A stretch of 13,658 nt of DNA from JAXGTD01 sp040775095 (GTDB lineage: Bacteria; Pseudomonadota; Gammaproteobacteria; Chromatiales; Chromatiaceae). Position numbers and translations under genes: made by a program. Location: contig JAXGTD010000115.1 of NCBI GenBank assembly GCA_040775095.1, forward strand, positions 1 through 13,658. The letters are read 5' to 3'. The number at the start of each line of letters is the position of its first letter. Positions within the stretch are counted from its first letter, which is position 1. A model generated the notes under the pieces. It saw only the letters and a list, made by a program, of their open reading frames with translations, was not told the DNA's origin and searched no databases. Positions 12,718 to 13,658 of the stretch are shown here, one piece after another.

Positions 12718-13658
12718 CTAGAGATAGCGCTCGGCCGCGGTGACGAAGTCCTCCCGGCTAGGAAGATCTCGCGGGGCGATCGCGACGGGGAGCATGACGG
12801 CACGCTCGCCGCGGGCGTTTCGGAGCTCTTGGAGGTCGATCTCGTGTCCGGATGGATCACCCGGATCGAGCCGGATGTTCATCGGACTCAGACAGAGGCG
12901 GAGCTCTTCTGATCGGAGCTGGCGTTCCGCCTCCCCCAGCCGCCTGGCGACTGCCTCCAGATGATTCTTCAAAACATGTGCATCCGCGCCCAGCCCCTGC
13001 AGTTGCCGTGAGACGGCGTCGAGCTCCACTTGCAGGCCGGCCTCATCCGCTTTGCCCACCTCCGGACGATCGAAGCTCAGGGAACCGCGCTTCATGGCTC
13101 GGAGCTTCCGCGCCAACAGGTCGCGCTGGCGCGTGAGGTCCGCCCGCTCCACCCGCGCCTCGGTGATCTCCGCCAGCGCCAGGGCGAGCAGGTGATCGAA
13201 GGCGCGCCGTTTGAGGAAGCGCCTGGTCTCGTCCTCGCTGACCCGGGGCTCCAGCAGGTGGTGCCCGGAGAAGCCGACAGTGACTTGGGGCACGTCGCGC
13301 CGCACCTGGTCCCCCACCAGGTCCATGCCGAGGATGTTTCGCTCCTCCCGGCGTGCCAGGACCAGCGCCGTGACACGCTCGGCACCTCGCCCCTCGTTAC
13401 CGGACAGATAGTCCGACAGGGTCCTATCGCGGCCAAGGACCTGCAGCATGTCTCCGGTGGATGCGAACAGGGCCGCGAGTCGGAAATCGTCGCGGTAGCC
13501 ATGGGGATCTGCCGCCACGGGGGCCGGGATGCCGTCCACCAGGGCCACCACCTGGTCGATCGCGTGGATGACCGGCCCGCGCAGCCGCTTGCGGTAACCC
13601 GGGACCAGCCGAAGCCGGGGGTCGGTGCCATCCACCGCCCGCTCGATGGCCAGGTCGA
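12718..13658 (-). CDS. Conserved protein of unknown function with coiled-coil region, N-terminus beyond the window
   Basis: The frame is open to the right edge (reading through ...DLAIERAVDGTDP), so the true start lies outside; about 312 residues are visible. There is an N-terminal globular part (IHAIDQVVALVDGIPAPV; FASTGDMLQVLGRDRTLSDYL; VTALVLARREERNILGMDL). A long charged helical stretch follows, probably coiled coil, from LALALAEITEARVERADLTRQ to LEAVARRLGEAERQL. The C-terminal part contains LCLSPMNIRLDPGDPSGHEIDLQEL. No catalytic motif is recognised. Soluble and probably cytoplasmic, since no membrane segment is visible. It precedes the six-helix membrane protein by 21 nt and is probably its partner. 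Confidence 0.75.
   Translation of the reverse strand, partial: DLAIERAVDGTDPRLRLVPGYRKRLRGPVIHAIDQVVALVDGIPAPVAADPHGYRDDFRLAALFASTGDMLQVLGRDRTLSDYLSGNEGRGAERVTALVLARREERNILGMDLVGDQVRRDVPQVTVGFSGHHLLEPRVSEDETRRFLKRRAFDHLLALALAEITEARVERADLTRQRDLLARKLRAMKRGSLSFDRPEVGKADEAGLQVELDAVSRQLQGLGADAHVLKNHLEAVARRLGEAERQLRSEELRLCLSPMNIRLDPGDPSGHEIDLQELRNARGERAVMLPVAIAPRDLPSREDFVTAAERYL

Overview
The window is a GC-rich bacterial chromosome segment. Protein families and codon use point to a gammaproteobacterium, plausibly a Chromatiales/purple-sulfur-type organism. The evidence is a PhaB of gammaproteobacterial type, a class I-like PPK2, and many proteobacterial DUF-family exported proteins (DUF3313, DUF4105, DUF2092, DUF900). 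No rRNA, tRNA, CRISPR array or phage structural gene was seen. The organism assignment is inference.

Left part (1-3200), an accessory/scarred region. It opens with the 3' end of an unidentified reading frame (3-116), followed by a strong nested palindrome (150-218) that resembles an integron attC site. Next is a compact, visibly less GC-rich YefM/YoeB-type toxin-antitoxin operon on the minus strand (antitoxin 492-764, toxin 236-511) with a TGTAC-type operator just upstream (782-800). Next to it lies a broken IS3-family orfA (843-1114, minus), then about 450 bp with no convincing gene. phaB (acetoacetyl-CoA reductase, polyhydroxyalkanoate synthesis) is intact at 1679-2401. It is followed by a frameshifted, truncated remnant of a widespread uncharacterised protein family often associated with mobile DNA (2536-3035).

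Middle (3220-10617). One plus-strand gene encodes an outer-membrane-type transporter-like beta-barrel (PF13557-like, 3220-4149). It converges on a long minus-strand run of eight genes, transcribed in this order: small Cys-containing exported protein (10201-10617), duplicated glycine-zipper protein (9807-10172), lipidated DUF900 alpha/beta-hydrolase (8350-9777), DUF2092 protein (7405-8256), Gly-rich/charged exported protein (6701-7408), small protein (6384-6605), DUF4105 membrane protein (5338-6381), DUF3313 lipoprotein (4406-5212). Most junctions are short: a 4-nt overlap, a 2-nt gap, and gaps of about 30 nt. Nearly every product carries a signal peptide, lipobox or membrane segment, so this reads as a cell-envelope gene cluster of undescribed joint function.

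Right part (10818-13658). PPK2 (polyphosphate:nucleotide phosphotransferase, 10818-11651) is followed by about 360 bp without a gene. Then comes a minus-strand pair, a six-helix membrane protein (12013-12696) and a coiled-coil protein that runs off the right edge (12718-13658). Both are of unknown function and probably co-transcribed.
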